A DNA stretch of 64,000 nt from Reyranella massiliensis 521. Its GTDB lineage: Bacteria > Pseudomonadota > Alphaproteobacteria > Reyranellales > Reyranellaceae. Below, in pieces: positions 1 through 9,141 of the stretch. The notes under the pieces are model-generated. The model saw only the letters and a list, made by a program, of their open reading frames with translations. It was not told where the DNA came from and did no database searches. The stretch's first letter is position 1. The number at the start of each line of letters is the position of its first letter. The stretch is taken from contig NZ_HE997181.1 in assembly GCF_000312425.1 (NCBI RefSeq), positions 2,877,880 to 2,941,879 on the forward strand. Direction: 5' to 3'. Position numbers and translations under genes: made by a program.

Positions 1-264
1 ACGGCCGGCAGCACCGCCGCCGCCCTTCTCGAGCTGCTCGATGCGGTACTCGTAGTCGGTCTGCATCTTCTCCATCTGCTGCTGCAGCTGGGCATTGCGA
101 TGCTGAAGCTGCTCGATCTGCCCGGTCATCATGGTGAGCGTTTGCTGGAGCTGATTGAGCCTGTCCTCGACATAGACGGAATCGCCGCGCTGAGCGGCGG
201 CGGCCGTGGGCAGGGCGAGAACGAGGGCAGACAGAAGCACGAGGCGCGACGGAATGATTTTCAT
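1..264 (-). CDS. cpoB: Cell division coordinator CpoB (YbgF), N-terminal part
   Basis: Partial: 88 codons from the ATG at 264 run off the left edge. The product starts MKIIPSRLVLLSALVLALP and continues to AAAAQ, a Sec signal peptide of about 25 residues. It is followed by a Gln-rich coiled coil (LQQTLTMMTGQIEQLQHR), which matches the N-terminal trimerisation region of CpoB/YbgF. The TPR domain expected at the C-terminus is outside the window. It lies directly downstream of pal on the same strand, its standard place in the tol-pal operon, where CpoB links peptidoglycan synthesis to outer-membrane constriction. The identification rests on coiled coil plus context. Confidence 0.85.
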   Translation of the reverse strand, partial: MKIIPSRLVLLSALVLALPTAAAAQRGDSVYVEDRLNQLQQTLTMMTGQIEQLQHRNAQLQQQMEKMQTDYEYRIEQLEKGGGGAAGR

Positions 265-375
265 GGCAGCGGTAGTTTCACACCAAACGCGGCCATTTTC
301 AGGCATGGCCACCTTGCCTCCAAACGAAAACGCCGGTCGTGAGCGACCGGCGTCTGTGCAAAAGGCTGGTAGCCC

Positions 376-840
376 TTACTGCAGCGCGCTGACGGCGCGG
401 CGGTTGCGGGCCCAGGCGGCTTCGTCGGAGCCGACCGGATCGGGGCGCTCCTTGCCGTAGCTGATGGTCTTCAGGCGCGCGGCCGGGACACCCTGGGCAA
501 TCAGGTACTGCCGCGCCGCGTTGGCGCGCCGCTCGCCGAGGGCCAGGTTGTACTCGCGCGTGCCGCGCTCGTCGCAATGACCTTCGATGGTGACCTGATA
601 GTTGCCGTACTTCTTCAGCCACTCGGCCTGGCGGTTGAGCGTCTGCCGACCCTCAGCGTTGATGGTCGACATGTCGGTATCGAAGAACACGCGATCGCCG
701 ACATTCTGGCGGAAGTCGCCGACCGAACCCGGAGCTACGGACGTGGTCGCGGCTGACGCCTGCTGGTCATTGGTGTTGCTGCTGCAGGCCGCGATGACAA
801 CCATCGCTGCCATGGCCATCCAAGCCTTGATCATGCGCAT
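376..840 (-). CDS. pal: Peptidoglycan-associated lipoprotein Pal
   Basis: 154 residues. The start chosen at 840 (MRMIKAWMAMAAMVV) gives a lipoprotein signal with lipobox IAAC and is preceded by AGGGAG about 10 nt upstream; an in-frame ATG at 897 would bury the signal. After a short Ser/Thr/Gln linker comes an OmpA-like domain with the peptidoglycan-binding core (TIEGHCDERGTREYN, LGERRANAARQYL). Pal is anchored in the outer membrane, binds diaminopimelate in peptidoglycan and is the partner of TolB. It sits between tolB and cpoB, as in most proteobacteria. The length is normal for the family. Confidence 0.96.
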   Translation of the reverse strand: MRMIKAWMAMAAMVVIAACSSNTNDQQASAATTSVAPGSVGDFRQNVGDRVFFDTDMSTINAEGRQTLNRQAEWLKKYGNYQVTIEGHCDERGTREYNLALGERRANAARQYLIAQGVPAARLKTISYGKERPDPVGSDEAAWARNRRAVSALQ

Positions 841-864
841 ATTCGATCCACTCCCTGACAAAAT

Positions 865-927
865 CGACCCGGGCGCCAGGTACGCTCGGGTCGACAAAAA
901 AGATCATATATTCCGCTATTGCGGAAT
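865..927 (-). promoter_or_regulatory. Inverted repeats in the tolB-pal gap
   Basis: Two hairpins can form in the transcript between tolB and pal. Arms 910-916 and 921-927 (7 bp, 4-nt loop) include the tolB stop codon. Arms 865-871 and 887-893 (7 bp, 15-nt loop) are followed on the minus strand by AUUUUG. Neither has a full U tract immediately after the stem, so this looks more like an attenuator or RNA-processing site separating tolB from pal than a strong terminator. This is inference from base pairing only. Confidence 0.3.
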
Positions 928-2235
928 CAAGGGCGACCAGGCCGGATCCGAGGCATCGGTCGGCGTCGGCACCTGACGTTCAAAGCGGCCCGTGATGTCG
1001 ACCTGATGCAGGGTAACTGCGCCCGCCCGGCCTCCACCGCTCGGCTGTCCGCGGAAGAACATGATCACCCGGCCGTTCGGCGCCCAGGTCGGACCTTCGA
1101 CGAGGAAGCCGCTGGCCAGCATGCGCTCGCCGCTGCCGTCGGGCCGCATCACGCCGATGCCGAAGCCACCGGAGGAGATCTTGGTGAAGGCGATGAAGTC
1201 GCCGCGCGGCGACCAGACCGGCGTGGCATAGCGGCCCTCGCCGAAGCTGATGCGCCGTTCGCCGCCGCCGCCCGAGCTCATGACGTAGAGCTGCTGCGCG
1301 CCGCCGCGATCGGAGTTGAAGACGATCTGCGAGCCGTCGTTGGAGAAGCACGGCGAGGTGTCGATGGCCGGCGTGTTGGTCAGGCGCCGGAGCTGGCGGC
1401 CGCGCACGTCCATCTCGTAGAGGTCGCTGTTGCCGTCGGCCGAGATGCTCATCACGACCTTGGTGCCGTCGGGCGAGAAGCGCGGCGCGAAGCTCATGCC
1501 GGGGAAGTTGCCGAGGAGTTCGCGGCGGCCCGAATCGACGTTCTGCAGGTAGACGCGCGGCGGCGTGTTGTTCTCGCCGTACGCCATGTAGACGATTTCC
1601 TGCAGGGTCGGCGAGAAACGCGGCGTCAGCGCAATGGTACGGCCATCGGTGATGTAGCGGTTGTTGGCGCCGTCCTGGTCCATGATGGCGATGCGCTTGG
1701 TGCGGTTGTTGCCCGGGCCGGACTCCGAGACATAGGCCACGCGCGTGTCGAAGTAGCCCTCCTCGCCCGTCACGCGCTTGTAGATCGCGTCGGCGATGAT
1801 GTGGGCGAGACGCCGCCAGTTGCTGGGCTGGCTGGTGAAGGAAAGTCCGGTCGCCTGCTGGCCGACCACGACGTCCCACAGGCGGAAGTCGACCTTGATG
1901 TTGCCGCCGGACTGCACGACCTGGCCGACCACGAGACCGGCGGCGCCGATCTGGCGCCAGCTCGGGAACTGCGGCGGCGACGTGGCGTCGACATTCTGCT
2001 GAATGTAGGAGCCTTGCGGGATCACGCGGAACAGGCCGGAGTTCTGAAGGTCGTTGCGGATGACGCCGGCCATCTGTGCGCCGACCGAATCACCCTTGAA
2101 ATCGACGATGGCGATCGGCACCGGCTCGAAAGAGGGCCGCGTCATGTCGATCGTGAGCTGCGCGCGCGCCGGCATTGCGGCTCCGGCTGCAAGCGCAACG
2201 CCACCCATCATGGTCAATCGTCGGGGAAGCTTCAT
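916..2235 (-). CDS. tolB: Tol-Pal system beta-propeller protein TolB
   Basis: 439 residues, full length. A signal peptide ends near MPARAQ. The N-terminal alpha/beta domain (VPIAIVDFKGDS) is followed by a TolB beta-propeller with repeated SPDGTKVVMS, SNDGSQIVFNSDRGG and SPRGDFIAF blades from about residue 190 to the end. TolB is periplasmic and shuttles between Pal and TolA to maintain outer-membrane integrity and constriction. It lies 46 nt downstream of tolA and upstream of pal, in the canonical order. Nothing appears truncated. Confidence 0.97.
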   Translation of the reverse strand: MKLPRRLTMMGGVALAAGAAMPARAQLTIDMTRPSFEPVPIAIVDFKGDSVGAQMAGVIRNDLQNSGLFRVIPQGSYIQQNVDATSPPQFPSWRQIGAAGLVVGQVVQSGGNIKVDFRLWDVVVGQQATGLSFTSQPSNWRRLAHIIADAIYKRVTGEEGYFDTRVAYVSESGPGNNRTKRIAIMDQDGANNRYITDGRTIALTPRFSPTLQEIVYMAYGENNTPPRVYLQNVDSGRRELLGNFPGMSFAPRFSPDGTKVVMSISADGNSDLYEMDVRGRQLRRLTNTPAIDTSPCFSNDGSQIVFNSDRGGAQQLYVMSSGGGGERRISFGEGRYATPVWSPRGDFIAFTKISSGGFGIGVMRPDGSGERMLASGFLVEGPTWAPNGRVIMFFRGQPSGGGRAGAVTLHQVDITGRFERQVPTPTDASDPAWSPLIPQ

Positions 2236-2281
2236 ATCGAACCTCGTCTTCTTGGGCGTGGTTTGTATAGCGTGAGGGGCT

Positions 2282-3235
2282 CTAATAGTCGCGCGGATCG
2301 AAGTTGAAAGTAATCGTCTTCCAGCTCGAGAATTTTTCTGGTGACAACGGCCAGGGCTGGCAGCGGGGATTCATGATCGCGCGATGCGCGGCGTCGGCGG
2401 CGGCGCGGAAGACCGGATCGCTGCCGTAGCGTCCCGTATCGCGCACCACGGCCTGCACCGGCGTGCCGTTCTGATTCATGTCGACGACCAGTGTTATGAT
2501 CATGCCCTGATCGCGCGCGCCGCCCTGCGTGTTCCAGCACGGTCTGATCTTTTGACGCACGCCTTCGATCTCGCTCGCCGTAACGACGGAGGCGAGCTGA
2601 GGCGCGGCGGGTGCCTGGCGCGTGATCTGCTGCACAGGCTTGGGCTGCTGCTCGGGCGTCTGCACCTTCTGGTTCGACTGCTTGTTCTTCAGGATGTCAT
2701 CCAGGAGTGCATCAACGCGGTCGGGCTTCGGAGGTTGCGGCTTGGGCGGCGGCGGCTTCGGCGGCTCGGGCTTCTTCACCTCGGCAGGCTTCGGCGGCTC
2801 GGGCGGCTTCTTCTCCTCGACCTTGGGCGGCTCCGGCTGCTTGGGCTTCAGCGCCACGGCGTCCTCGACCGGCTTGGCGGCTTCGGTCTTGGGCTTTTCC
2901 TCCGGCTTTGGCGGCTGCGGCTTGGCCTCCGCCACTTCGGGCTTGGGCACCGGCGGCGCCGGCGGCGGATCGGCCGTCTTGGGCGGCGGCGCCTTGGTGG
3001 TTTCCTGGGCGATCGGCGCGTCCTTGGGCTGCGGCGGCGGGTTGCCCAAGGTCGGCGCCGCCGCCTTCTTGTCGATCGCCTCGAACTCGACCATCACCGG
3101 CTCGGGCTCCATCGGCGGCGGCTTGCCGAAGAAGTCGAGATTTAGGATCGCCGCCCCCAGCACGAAGACATGCACCATCGCCGACACGATGGCCGGTGTG
3201 CGCATCTCCAGGCTGGAGGGGTGACGGTCGAACAT
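2282..3235 (-). CDS. tolA: Cell envelope integrity protein TolA
   Basis: 317 residues from the ATG at 3235 (MFDRHPSSLEMRTPAIV), with GAGGAG about 12 nt upstream inside the tolR-tolA junction. A membrane anchor (residues about 15-37) precedes a long Pro/Lys/Glu-rich spacer (about 45-195) built of PEPPK-like units. The C-terminal TonB/TolA-like domain (about 220-317) contains IRPCWNTQGG. TolA spans the periplasm and transmits the proton-motive force from TolQR to Pal/TolB. The longer open frame running upstream to 3856 overlaps tolR and is not coding. Confidence 0.93.
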   Translation of the reverse strand: MFDRHPSSLEMRTPAIVSAMVHVFVLGAAILNLDFFGKPPPMEPEPVMVEFEAIDKKAAAPTLGNPPPQPKDAPIAQETTKAPPPKTADPPPAPPVPKPEVAEAKPQPPKPEEKPKTEAAKPVEDAVALKPKQPEPPKVEEKKPPEPPKPAEVKKPEPPKPPPPKPQPPKPDRVDALLDDILKNKQSNQKVQTPEQQPKPVQQITRQAPAAPQLASVVTASEIEGVRQKIRPCWNTQGGARDQGMIITLVVDMNQNGTPVQAVVRDTGRYGSDPVFRAAADAAHRAIMNPRCQPWPLSPEKFSSWKTITFNFDPRDY

Positions 3236-3255
3236 CGCGCGCTGCGTCTCCTCGA

Positions 3256-3809
3256 TCAGCGCCGCGGCGTCGGCGCAGGCGTCGGTGCCGATTGTCCGCG
3301 CGGCGCGGCGGGCGCCGGCTGCTGGGCGGGGGCAGGGCTCACCGTTCCCATGCCCTTGCCGAGCGCCTGTGCCTGCTCGCCGAGCAGGCCGAGCTGGCGG
3401 AAGCCGCTCTCGATCACCACGCCCATGACTTCCATCATCTTGCCGTAGTCGACCGCCTTGTCGCCGCGCATGAACACGCGCTGGTCGGGCTTCTCCTCGT
3501 GCACCGCCTTCAGCTTGGCGCCGAGTTCGGCGATGTCGTACTTCGTCTCGCCGAGGAAGACCTCGCCCTGCGCATTCACCGAGACCACCAGCGGCTCGTC
3601 CTTGCCGCCGACCTGCTGGGCGCTGGTCTTGGGCAGGTCGACCGGCACGCCGACCTGCAGCAGCGGCGCGGTGATCATGAAGATGATCAGCAACACCAGC
3701 ATGACGTCGACCAGCGGCGTCACGTTGATGTCGGCGATCGGGGTGTAGCTCCGTCGCCGGAACCTGCCGCCGGACGATCCCGAGCCGGCCGCCGGAATGA
3801 TGCCCGCCA

Positions 3810-3810
<1 letters not shown>
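3256..3810 (-). CDS. tolR: Biopolymer transporter/motor protein TolR (ExbD family)
   Basis: 184 residues. One transmembrane helix (about residues 31-51, LVDVMLVLLIIFM) carries the conserved proton-conducting Asp at about position 35. A periplasmic ExbD/TolR domain follows, and then a Pro/Ala-rich tail. The start codon overlaps the tolQ stop by one base (TGATG), so translation is coupled. TolR forms the ion-driven stator with TolQ and energises TolA. The tail after residue 150 is longer and more Ala/Pro-rich than in E. coli TolR. Confidence 0.95.
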
Positions 3811-4544
<734 letters not shown>

Positions 4545-4569
4545 TTTAGTTTCTCCGTTTGTCCAAGGG

Positions 4570-5079
4570 TTATATCCGAATATGGCGCGAGCGGGGCGAG
4601 CCGCTGGGAGACCCCAGCGGCTTCCCGCTCACAGCGACCTGGGCCAGAGCAGTCCGCACGTGCGGCGGCAATCGGACCGGCCGACCGCCGTCACCCATGC
4701 AGGCAACGACAAGTTCGGCGCGGACCAGGGTTTCTTCACCGCGGCGCGCATGCTGGAGCATATCCAGCGAAGCGCCGCGCAATTCGCCGCAGCTCGTGAC
4801 GATCTCGACCGTATCGTCCAGGCGGGCGGGCTTCAGGTAGTCGATGGCGCAACGGCGCACGACCCAATTGATTCCGCGTTCATCGCGCAACGCCGAATGT
4901 TCCTGGCCGAGCAGCCGCAGCAGCTCGGTGCGGCCGCGTTCGAGGAAGCGCAGCCAGTTGGCGTAGTAGACGATGCCTGCGGCATCGGTGTCTTCGTAAT
5001 AGACGCGCAGCGGCAGAACGTGCACGCCGTGGTCGATCCGGCCAGAAGTCGGCATTGAGGTGGGCCCGGGGAGCGGCAT
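4570..5079 (-). CDS. ybgC: Tol-Pal-associated acyl-CoA thioesterase YbgC
   Basis: 169 residues of the 4HBT hotdog-fold family. The motif YYEDTDAAGIVYYANWLRF contains the catalytic Asp and the D-x-x-G-x-V-Y-x-x-N signature. The start at 5079 lies just past the ruvB stop, with GGAGGAGG placed within the ruvB tail. An in-frame ATG eight codons later (MPTSGRIDHG) is an alternative. YbgC hydrolyses short-chain or malonyl-type acyl-CoA and is almost always encoded beside tolQ. The last ~15 residues are Ser/Gly/Arg-rich and poorly conserved. Confidence 0.93.
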   Translation of the reverse strand: MPLPGPTSMPTSGRIDHGVHVLPLRVYYEDTDAAGIVYYANWLRFLERGRTELLRLLGQEHSALRDERGINWVVRRCAIDYLKPARLDDTVEIVTSCGELRGASLDMLQHARRGEETLVRAELVVACMGDGGRPVRLPPHVRTALAQVAVSGKPLGSPSGSPRSRHIRI

Positions 5080-5081
5080 GT

Positions 5082-6149
5082 TCACCCCTCCTCCGCCGCA
5101 TTGCCCGCGAGCAGGTCGAGCTGCTGCTTCTGCGCCTTCGGCATCGCGATTCCGAGGTGACGGTAGCCGCCTTCGGAGAGCAGCCGCCCGCGCGGGGTGC
5201 GCATCAACAGGCCGAGCTGCATCAGATAGGGCTCGATGACATCCTCGATGACGTCGCGCTGCTCGGCGAGCGCTGCCGCCAGCGTCTCCGCACCGACCGG
5301 GCCGCCGCCGTAATTGTCGGCGATGCAGGCGAGATAGCGCCGGTCCTGGGCATCGAGGCCGCGGCCGTCGATTTCGAGCCGGGTCAGTGCCGCATCGGCT
5401 ACCTTGGCATCGACCGTGGCGTTGCCGCCGACCGACGCGAAGTCGCGTACGCGGCGCAGCAGGCGGTTGGCGACTCGCGGCGTGCCCCGCGAGCGCTTGG
5501 CGATCTCGGCCCCGCCATCCTTGGCCATCTGCATCTTGAGCACGCGCGCGGCGCGCTGGACGATCGTCTCCAGCTCGGCCGGTTCGTAGAAGACCATGCG
5601 CAGCGGAATGCCGAAGCGCTCGCGCAGCGGCCGCGTCATCAGGCCCGAGCGCGTGGTGGCGCCGACCAGCGTGAAGGGCGGCAGCTCGATGCGCACGGAG
5701 CGCGCGGCCGGCCCCTCGCCGATCATAAGGTCGAGCTGGAAATCCTCCATCGCCGGATAGAGGACCTCTTCGATTGCAGGATTGAGACGGTGGATCTCGT
5801 CGATGAAGAGCACATCGTGCGGCTGCAGGTTGGTGAGCTGGGCGGCGAGATCGCCGGCCTTCTGGATCACCGGCCCCGAGGTCGCGCGGAAACCCACGCC
5901 CATCTCGCGCGCCACGATCTGCGCCAGCGTCGTCTTGCCGAGGCCGGGCGGCCCGTGGAACAGCACGTGATCCAGCGCCTCGCCGCGCGACTTGGCCGCC
6001 GCGATGAAGATCTTGAGGTTCTCGCGAACCTGCTTCTGGCCGATGAAATCGTCGAGGGTCTGCGGCCGCAGCGCCAGCTCGGCGACATCCTCTTCCGTAC
6101 GCTTGGGCGCGACGAGCCGCTCCGGCCCCTGTCCCAATTGGGCATTCAT
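5082..6149 (-). CDS. ruvB: Holliday junction branch migration DNA helicase RuvB
   Basis: 355 residues. AAA+ ATPase with Walker [10 protein letters not shown] (residues 66-74), Walker B/DEIH box LFIDEIHR (about 114-121), sensor 1 region GATTRSG, an arginine finger region (RPLRERFGI), and a C-terminal winged-helix domain (RTPRGRLL). RuvB hexamers drive branch migration on RuvA-bound Holliday junctions. The start overlaps the ruvA stop by 4 nt (ATGA). Length and motif order are normal. Confidence 0.98.
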   Translation of the reverse strand: MNAQLGQGPERLVAPKRTEEDVAELALRPQTLDDFIGQKQVRENLKIFIAAAKSRGEALDHVLFHGPPGLGKTTLAQIVAREMGVGFRATSGPVIQKAGDLAAQLTNLQPHDVLFIDEIHRLNPAIEEVLYPAMEDFQLDLMIGEGPAARSVRIELPPFTLVGATTRSGLMTRPLRERFGIPLRMVFYEPAELETIVQRAARVLKMQMAKDGGAEIAKRSRGTPRVANRLLRRVRDFASVGGNATVDAKVADAALTRLEIDGRGLDAQDRRYLACIADNYGGGPVGAETLAAALAEQRDVIEDVIEPYLMQLGLLMRTPRGRLLSEGGYRHLGIAMPKAQKQQLDLLAGNAAEEG

Positions 6150-6760
6150 CGCGCAAGCTCCTGCAGGCCGGCGCGGATCACGGCGTCGAGCTGGGCTTCA
6201 GCCCCCAGCCGCTGGGTCGCGCGCGCCACGGCCCCAAACGCCTCGACCCGCTTGTAGCCGAGATTGACCAGCGCCGAGACGGCATCCTCGTTGATCGAAC
6301 CGCCCGTCGCTGCCGGGCTGTTGGCGTTGGCTGGCATCGCCGCAGCGGGCGCCACGCCGAAGGCGGCCGCCTTGTCCTTCAGCTCGGTCGCGAGGCGCGC
6401 GGCGAGCTTCGGGCCCACGCCGGCCGGACGGCTGAGCGTGGCGCGATCCTGGGCGGCAATCGCCCGCGCGATCTCGGCGGGGGCCAAAGTCGAGAGGATC
6501 GAAAGCGCCACCCTTGCGCCCACACCCTGCACCGTCGTCAGGATGCGGAACCAGTCGCGCTCCGCCGTCTCGAGGAAGCCGTAGAGCGCAATCGCATCCT
6601 CGCGCACGATGGTCTCGACCAGCATCGTCGCCGGCCCGCCGACGGCGAGATCGCGCAAGGTGCGCGCAGAGGCGGAGACGAGATAGCCGACGCCGCCGAC
6701 ATCGATGACGGCGCTGTCGGTATCGACCGAGTCGACCAGGCCCTTCAGCTTGGCGATCAC
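6146..6760 (-). CDS. ruvA: Holliday junction branch migration complex subunit RuvA
   Basis: 204 residues. An N-terminal OB fold ([20 protein letters not shown]) is followed by two helix-hairpin-helix motifs ([14 protein letters not shown] near 80 and [13 protein letters not shown] near 115), an Ala/Gly linker, and domain III ([14 protein letters not shown]), which contacts RuvB. A 4-nt overlap at each end with ruvC and ruvB indicates tight translational coupling. It recognises four-way junctions and targets RuvB to them. Confidence 0.97.
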   Translation of the reverse strand: MIAKLKGLVDSVDTDSAVIDVGGVGYLVSASARTLRDLAVGGPATMLVETIVREDAIALYGFLETAERDWFRILTTVQGVGARVALSILSTLAPAEIARAIAAQDRATLSRPAGVGPKLAARLATELKDKAAAFGVAPAAAMPANANSPAATGGSINEDAVSALVNLGYKRVEAFGAVARATQRLGAEAQLDAVIRAGLQELAR

Positions 6761-7260
6761 TGCACGGCCTCGACGTGTCGGGCGGCCAGTTGACGGTGGG
6801 CACGGTGATGGGCGTGGCAGATCGCAACGGCGAGCGCATCGGCGGCATCGGCACTGGCTTCGACGCCCGGCAGAAGACGGCCCACCATCATGGCGATCTG
6901 GCGCTTGTCGGCATGGCCTGCGCCCACCACCGACTTCTTCACGAGATTCGCCGCGTATTCGTACACCGGCAGACCCGCCCGCGCCGGCGCCAGCAGCACC
7001 ACGCCGCGCGCCTGGCCGAGCTTCAGGGTCGAACCCGGATTGACGTTCACGAAGGTCTCCTCGACCGCAGCCTCGACCGGCCGCTGCGCCTCGACGACAG
7101 CAACGATGCCGCCGAACAGTTCATTCAGCCGCTCCGCCAGGCTACCCGTCGTCGCCACCTTGATGACGCCATGGGCCACGTGGCGCAGCCTGTTGCCATC
7201 GACATCGATCACCCCCCAGCCGGTCAGCCGCAGCCCTGGATCGAGGCCGATCAGTCTCAT
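6757..7260 (-). CDS. ruvC: Crossover junction endodeoxyribonuclease RuvC
   Basis: 167 residues with the RNase H-like fold. The first catalytic Asp is in [16 protein letters not shown], the Glu is in AAVEETFVN, and the last Asp pair is in [16 protein letters not shown]. RuvC is the dimeric resolvase that nicks Holliday junctions in concert with RuvAB. It is followed with a 4-nt overlap by ruvA and preceded 10 nt away by the yebC-type gene, the common arrangement in alphaproteobacteria. Confidence 0.97.
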   Translation of the reverse strand: MRLIGLDPGLRLTGWGVIDVDGNRLRHVAHGVIKVATTGSLAERLNELFGGIVAVVEAQRPVEAAVEETFVNVNPGSTLKLGQARGVVLLAPARAGLPVYEYAANLVKKSVVGAGHADKRQIAMMVGRLLPGVEASADAADALAVAICHAHHRAHRQLAARHVEAVQ

Positions 7261-7270
7261 CCCGCCCGGC

Positions 7271-8029
7271 TCAGGCCGCGAACTTGGCCAGAGCGTCGTC
7301 CGACACCTCGAAATTGGCGTAGACGTTCTGGACGTCGTCGTTGTCTTCGAGTGCCGCGATCAGGTCGAGCAGGGTCTGCACTGTGTCGCCCTCGATCGGG
7401 GCGCCCGTCTTGGGCCGCCACGTCAGCTTGGCGACCGTCGGCTGGCCGAGCGACTTCTCCAGCGCCTCGCGCACCGAACTGAAACTCTCCTGGGCGCAGT
7501 AGATCTCGTGGACCGCCCCCTCGCCCTCGCCGCTCACCACGTCGTCGGCGCCGGCGTCGATCGCCTTTTCCAGCACCTCGTCGGCCGAGCCGGCCGACAG
7601 CGGGAAACGAAACTCGCCCAGCCGGTCGAACATGAACGAGACGCTGTTGGACTCGCCCAGATTGCCGCCATGCTTGGAGAAGATCGACCGCACTTCGCCG
7701 GCGGTTCGGTTGCGGTTGTTGGTCAGCGCCTCGACGATCAATGCGACGCCCGCCGGACCGTAGCCCTCGTAGCGCACCTCGTCGTAGTTCGCGTCTGCAT
7801 CCGAGCCCGAGCCGCGCTTGATTGCCCGGTCGATCGTATCGCGCGTCATGTTGGCTTCGCGCGCCGCGATCATCGCCGCGCGCAGGCGCGGATTGGACGC
7901 CGGGTCGGCTGCGCCCAGACGGGCGGCGGTCGTGATCTCTCGGATCAGCTTGGTAAAGATCTTGGCCCGCACGGCGTCCTGACGACCCTTGCGGTGCATG
8001 ATGTTCTTGAATTGGGAATGGCCAGCCAT
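7271..8029 (-). CDS. yebC: YebC/PmpR family DNA-binding transcriptional regulator
   Basis: 252 residues, full length. The N-terminus [19 protein letters not shown] and the following helical segment are typical of YebC/TACO1. The central KRGSGSDAD and [17 protein letters not shown] motifs identify the family. Members bind DNA as regulators, and some relieve ribosome stalling (TACO1-like). The gene is first in a minus-strand run with ruvCAB and tol-pal; a plausible promoter lies just upstream (8066-8094). Confidence 0.95.
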   Translation of the reverse strand: MAGHSQFKNIMHRKGRQDAVRAKIFTKLIREITTAARLGAADPASNPRLRAAMIAAREANMTRDTIDRAIKRGSGSDADANYDEVRYEGYGPAGVALIVEALTNNRNRTAGEVRSIFSKHGGNLGESNSVSFMFDRLGEFRFPLSAGSADEVLEKAIDAGADDVVSGEGEGAVHEIYCAQESFSSVREALEKSLGQPTVAKLTWRPKTGAPIEGDTVQTLLDLIAALEDNDDVQNVYANFEVSDDALAKFAA

Positions 8030-8065
8030 CGCCCGACAACCAGATTAAGTGAGAATGAAGGGCCG

Positions 8066-8094
8066 GCTATACCACTTCTCGTGGGTTTTGGCAG
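8066..8094 (-). promoter_or_regulatory. Probable sigma70-type promoter of the yebC-ruv-tol operon
   Basis: On the minus strand, CTGCCA (8089-8094) and TATAGC (8066-8071) are separated by exactly 17 bp and lie about 37 nt upstream of the yebC ATG. Each hexamer matches the consensus at four of six positions. It is downstream of the two tandem terminators at 8125-8180, so it would start an independent transcription unit. Confidence 0.45.
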
Positions 8095-8124
8095 GCTCGG
8101 GACCGAATTAGAGGGCTTCCGGGC

Positions 8125-8152
8125 AAAAAAAGGCGGGGGCCGAAGCCCCCGC
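8125..8152 (-). terminator. Strong intrinsic terminator (second of a tandem pair)
   Basis: Perfect 8-bp stem 8133-8140/8145-8152. On the minus strand the loop is UUCG closed by C-G, the very stable cUUCGg tetraloop. It is followed by C and seven U residues (8125-8131). It would stop leftward transcription arriving from the 8.2-9.7 kb genes. On the plus strand the stem is followed by UAAAAAA, so it works only for the minus strand. Confidence 0.9.
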
Positions 8153-8153
8153 T

Positions 8154-8180
8154 AAAAAACGTCGGAACCTAGATTCCGAC
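8154..8180 (-). terminator. Intrinsic terminator (first of a tandem pair)
   Basis: Perfect 7-bp inverted repeat 8161-8167/8174-8180 with a 6-nt loop. On the minus strand it is followed by G and six U residues (8154-8159). Directly after it comes the second terminator (8125-8152). Two complete terminators back to back are unusual for an ordinary operon end. Confidence 0.8.
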
Positions 8181-8290
8181 GCCCCCTCTAACCTTGAAGA
8201 CAGTTCGCCGTACTGGCGAAAAACCGTTTAACATCAAAAGGATGCCGGTTTTTCCCCAGGCCGTCAATGACCGTCTTCAAGACACCTCTA
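8154..8290 (-). ncRNA. Candidate structured small RNA ending at the tandem terminators
   Basis: The gap of about 300 nt between the phosphodiesterase stop (8332) and yebC (8029) holds no gene but is rich in pairing. On the minus strand, 8273-8281 pairs with 8193-8201 (9 bp, closing a multiloop). Inside it, 8246-8253 pairs with 8219-8226 (8 bp, with inner 4-bp pairing 8241-8244/8232-8235), and 8215-8220 pairs with 8204-8209 (6 bp, overlapping the previous helix by two bases). A terminator hairpin and U tract follow. It could be a free sRNA or a structured 3' UTR processed from the upstream operon. No match to 6S, tmRNA, SRP or RNase P RNA was recognised. Confidence 0.45.
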
Positions 8291-8331
8291 ATAGCTATAT
8301 GCGACATCTGTGAGATACAAGATGCTGCAGG

Positions 8332-9138
8332 CTACATGGTGGGAGCCAGCCGCCCTCCCAACCGTATCGGCCGTATGGATTTAGCCCGCCCGGTCCGGTC
8401 GTCGGTTTCGACGACCGCTGCGCATAAAGTGCCTTCGCCTTCGGCCGGCGCCAGCCTTTCGCCCGGCATCTTCCGGATGAACCGCTGGATGGCGATCTCC
8501 TTCTTCATGCCGATGACGCTGTCGTAGTCACCGCACATGCCGACGTCGGTCTGGTAGGCCGTGCCGCCAGGCAATATCCAGCCGTCGGCCGTCGGGACAT
8601 GACTGTGAGTGCCCAGCACCGCCGAGGCCCGTCCGTCGCAATAGTGACCGATCGATTGCTTCTCGCTGGTCGCTTCGCCGTGGACGTCGACCAGGATGAA
8701 GTGTGCGGTGCTGCCCAGCGAGTACTTCGCAAGCTCCGCCTCGACGGCGCGGAACGGATCGTCGAGCGCGTCCATGAACAGCCGGCACATCACGTTTACG
8801 ACGACGACCTTCTGGCCGCGCAGCGTCTGGAACAGGTTGGCGCCCCAGCCCGGCGTGCCGGGCGGGAAGTTGATCGGGCGCAGCAGGCGCTTGTCCTGCG
8901 CGATATACGGAATGATCTCGCGCTGGTCCCAGGCGTGATTGCCGGTGGTAATGCAGTCGACGCCAACTTCGTGCATCTCGGCGCAGATCTTGGCGGTAAT
9001 GCCGAAACCTGCCGCCGCGTTCTCGCCATTGACGACGACAAAATCGAGGCCCAGTTCGCGCCGCAGCCGCGGCACTTCCTTAAGAACGACATCGCGGCCG
9101 GCCCGACCGACAACATCGCCGCAAAACATGACTTTCAT
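8332..9138 (-). CDS. YmdB-family metallophosphoesterase (TIGR00282)
   Basis: 268 residues. All metal-binding signatures of the calcineurin-like YmdB family are visible: FCGDVVGRAGR at the N-terminus, VVNGENAAAGFG, TTGNHAWDQ, DVHGEATSEKQ and LGTHSHVPTAD. Characterised YmdB proteins are phosphodiesterases acting on 2',3'- or 3',5'-cyclic nucleotides. The gene starts 3 nt after the 5-FCL stop codon, so the two are probably co-transcribed and translationally linked. The substrate in this organism is unknown. Confidence 0.92.
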   Translation of the reverse strand: MKVMFCGDVVGRAGRDVVLKEVPRLRRELGLDFVVVNGENAAAGFGITAKICAEMHEVGVDCITTGNHAWDQREIIPYIAQDKRLLRPINFPPGTPGWGANLFQTLRGQKVVVVNVMCRLFMDALDDPFRAVEAELAKYSLGSTAHFILVDVHGEATSEKQSIGHYCDGRASAVLGTHSHVPTADGWILPGGTAYQTDVGMCGDYDSVIGMKKEIAIQRFIRKMPGERLAPAEGEGTLCAAVVETDDRTGRAKSIRPIRLGGRLAPTM

Positions 9139-9141
9139 GAC

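Noticed and set aside
919-2307. Long plus-strand frame opposite tolB
   Set aside because: It is antisense to a full-length tolB and has no recognisable motif; the composition is that of a high-GC shadow frame.
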